A DNA stretch of 7,815 bases from Synechococcales cyanobacterium PMM_0002 (lineage in GTDB: Bacteria; Cyanobacteriota; Cyanobacteriia; Elainellales; Elainellaceae): NCBI GenBank assembly GCA_949127925.1, contig CASBQX010000207.1, positions 1 through 7,815 on the forward strand, read 5' to 3'. Position 1 is the first letter of the stretch; every line of letters begins with the position of its first letter. A program made the translations under genes and the position numbers. This document shows positions 6,625 to 7,815 of this stretch, piece after piece. The notes under the pieces were generated by a model that was given only the letters and a program-made list of their open reading frames with translations, was not told the DNA's origin and searched no databases.

Positions 6625-7815
6625 TTAGTGGGTGATCGCCGCCACGGGTGGATCGATGCTGATTTCTTCAATCCGAACGTTGTCGTGCTTAATGGTGAGG
6701 TTGTTGAGGTAGCCGATTGGGTCGTCGGGGTTGAAGACGCTGCCGTCGGCAAAGGTGACGATACCGCGATTGGGTTCAATGTCGGGCAACCCCAGGTCGC
6801 GGGCGGCGGCTCCAAATACGTCAACGCGGCGGGTGCGGTTGAGGATGTCGAGCCAGTTGCGCGGGAAGGGGGCAATCCCCCAGCGCGCCAGTTGGGTCAT
6901 AATCCACAGCCCTTCAACCCGATACGGGCAGTTGGTGCGATCGACGTAGAACTGATTGAACCGCAGCAGCTGTTCGGGTTCAGCATCGGTGCCCCGGTCG
7001 TAGGGCGTCACCAGCCCAGGCCGCAGATAGGCGGGATCAACGCCGACATAGTCGGGTCGAGCCAAAATCTCGACCAGCTCTTCGCGGTTGCGGCGATCGT
7101 CGCAATATTCGCAGGCTTCGAGTAAGGCTTTGACTAGGGCGAGGTGGGTGTTGGGATAACGGGCAGCCCAGTCTTCGCGCACGCCTAAGACTTTTTCTAA
7201 ATGCCCCGACCAAATGTCTAAGTCGGTGGCGATCACAAAGCCAGTGCCTTCTTGGACGGCGCGGCTGTTCCACGGTTCACCGACGCAGTAGCCGTCAATG
7301 GTGCCACTTTTGAGGGCTGTTGCCATTTGGGGCGGTGGAATCATGACAATGTTGACGTCTTTGTCGGGGTCGATGCCGCCCGATGCCAGCCAGTGACGCA
7401 GCATCAGGTTGTGCATGGAGGCCGGATGCACGGCGGCGAGGGTGGGCACTTTGTCGGGGGTGCGGGCGATCGCCCCCTTCAAATCTTCCAGCGTCCGCAC
7501 GCCATTGTGATAGAACCGCTTGCTGAGGGTAATGGCGTTGCCGTTGCGGCTCATCACCAGACCCGTCACCACGGGAACTGGCGGTTTGCCATTCATCCCT
7601 AGCGTCAGCCCCAGCGGCATTCCAGCAATCATCTGCGCTGCGTCTAAGCGCCCGGTGGTAATGCCATCGGCGATCGCTTTCCAGGTTGGTTCACGCGACA
7701 GGGTGACTTGCTCTAGACCATATTTCTCGAACAGCCCTTTTTCTTTGGCGATCGCCAGCGGCGCACAGTCGGTCAGCGGCACAAAGCCAATGTCCAGGTT
7801 GACTTTTTCTAAGCC
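6625..7815 (-). CDS. nrtC: Nitrate/nitrite ABC importer ATPase NrtC, C-terminal NrtA-like domain (5' end cut by window edge)
   Basis: The frame is open for 396 codons from the right edge to the TAA at 6627-6625 with no true start, so the gene continues beyond 7815. The visible part is a periplasmic-binding-protein-like fold of the nitrate-binding NrtA family: VPLTDCAPLAIAKEKGLFEK, then DAAQMIAGMPLGLTLG, HPASMHNLMLRHWLASGGI, and GTIDGYCVGEPWN. It is assigned to NrtC rather than NrtA because VREDWAARYPNTHLALVKAL and FPRNWLDIL follow the NrtC version of the domain as I remember it, and because it lies directly upstream of nrtD. NrtC is about 660 residues, with an N-terminal ABC ATPase that must be off the window. 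Its C-terminal domain is known from Synechococcus work to be needed for ammonium-promoted inhibition of transport, not for transport itself. It is co-directional with nrtD and narB and probably co-transcribed. Confidence 0.92.
   Translation of the reverse strand, partial: GLEKVNLDIGFVPLTDCAPLAIAKEKGLFEKYGLEQVTLSREPTWKAIADGITTGRLDAAQMIAGMPLGLTLGMNGKPPVPVVTGLVMSRNGNAITLSKRFYHNGVRTLEDLKGAIARTPDKVPTLAAVHPASMHNLMLRHWLASGGIDPDKDVNIVMIPPPQMATALKSGTIDGYCVGEPWNSRAVQEGTGFVIATDLDIWSGHLEKVLGVREDWAARYPNTHLALVKALLEACEYCDDRRNREELVEILARPDYVGVDPAYLRPGLVTPYDRGTDAEPEQLLRFNQFYVDRTNCPYRVEGLWIMTQLARWGIAPFPRNWLDILNRTRRVDVFGAAARDLGLPDIEPNRGIVTFADGSVFNPDDPIGYLNNLTIKHDNVRIEEISIDPPVAAITH

Noticed and set aside
6619..7125. 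168-codon plus-strand open frame opposite nrtC
   Set aside because: It lies entirely antisense to conserved NrtC sequence, and its valine/glycine-rich translation is a mirror of that codon use.
833..7755. Repeated GCGATCGC octamers as a local regulatory array
   Set aside because: These are HIP1 sites, dispersed throughout many cyanobacterial genomes and mostly within coding sequence here, with no regular spacing.
6625..7815. Identification of the right-edge gene as nrtA
   Set aside because: The domain is NrtA-like, but the sequence variant and the position directly before nrtD fit the C-terminal domain of NrtC. The N-terminal ATPase just beyond the window would settle it.

Overview
The window looks like part of a cyanobacterial chromosome. 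At least 16 copies of the HIP1 octamer GCGATCGC are scattered through it (for example at 833, 1183, 3552, 5411, 6330 and 7748). The gene content is a typical cyanobacterial nitrate-assimilation locus, and the signalling protein has the GAF-GAF-histidine kinase layout common in filamentous cyanobacteria. No species can be named from the sequence alone.

Left part (1-2712). A short conserved-looking protein of unknown function is cut by the left edge on the minus strand (1-171). A roughly 400-base divergent intergenic region follows. It carries a perfect 16-bp inverted repeat overlapping a CRP-like box (TGTGA-N6-TCAC) and a possible -10 element. A soluble hybrid-sensor-type histidine kinase with two GAF domains and no receiver domain then runs on the plus strand (571-2712). 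Its stop codon leads into a 195-base convergent intergenic region with several inverted repeats, including a strong intrinsic-terminator-like hairpin.

Right part (2908-7815, all minus strand). Read in the direction of transcription, from the right edge leftwards, the order is: the C-terminal part of nrtC (cut by the right edge), nrtD, narB, and a small four-helix membrane protein of the DUF4383 type. NrtC and NrtD are the two ATPase subunits of the ABC nitrate/nitrite importer, and the part of NrtC seen here is its NrtA-like substrate-binding/regulatory domain. NarB is the ferredoxin-dependent molybdenum nitrate reductase that reduces the imported nitrate to nitrite. This is the classical nrtABCD-narB operon order. 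nrtA, nrtB and probably nirA, together with the NtcA-controlled promoter, would lie beyond the right edge.

The most distinctive non-coding element is a perfect 34-bp palindrome (5722-5755) between nrtD and narB. It resembles the dispersed GTAGGGGCGG-type palindromes of cyanobacteria and supplies the last sense codon and the stop codon of nrtD. I see no CRISPR array, tRNA, rRNA, transposase or convincing new multi-gene system. The notable points are regulatory and repeat structures around otherwise well-known genes.
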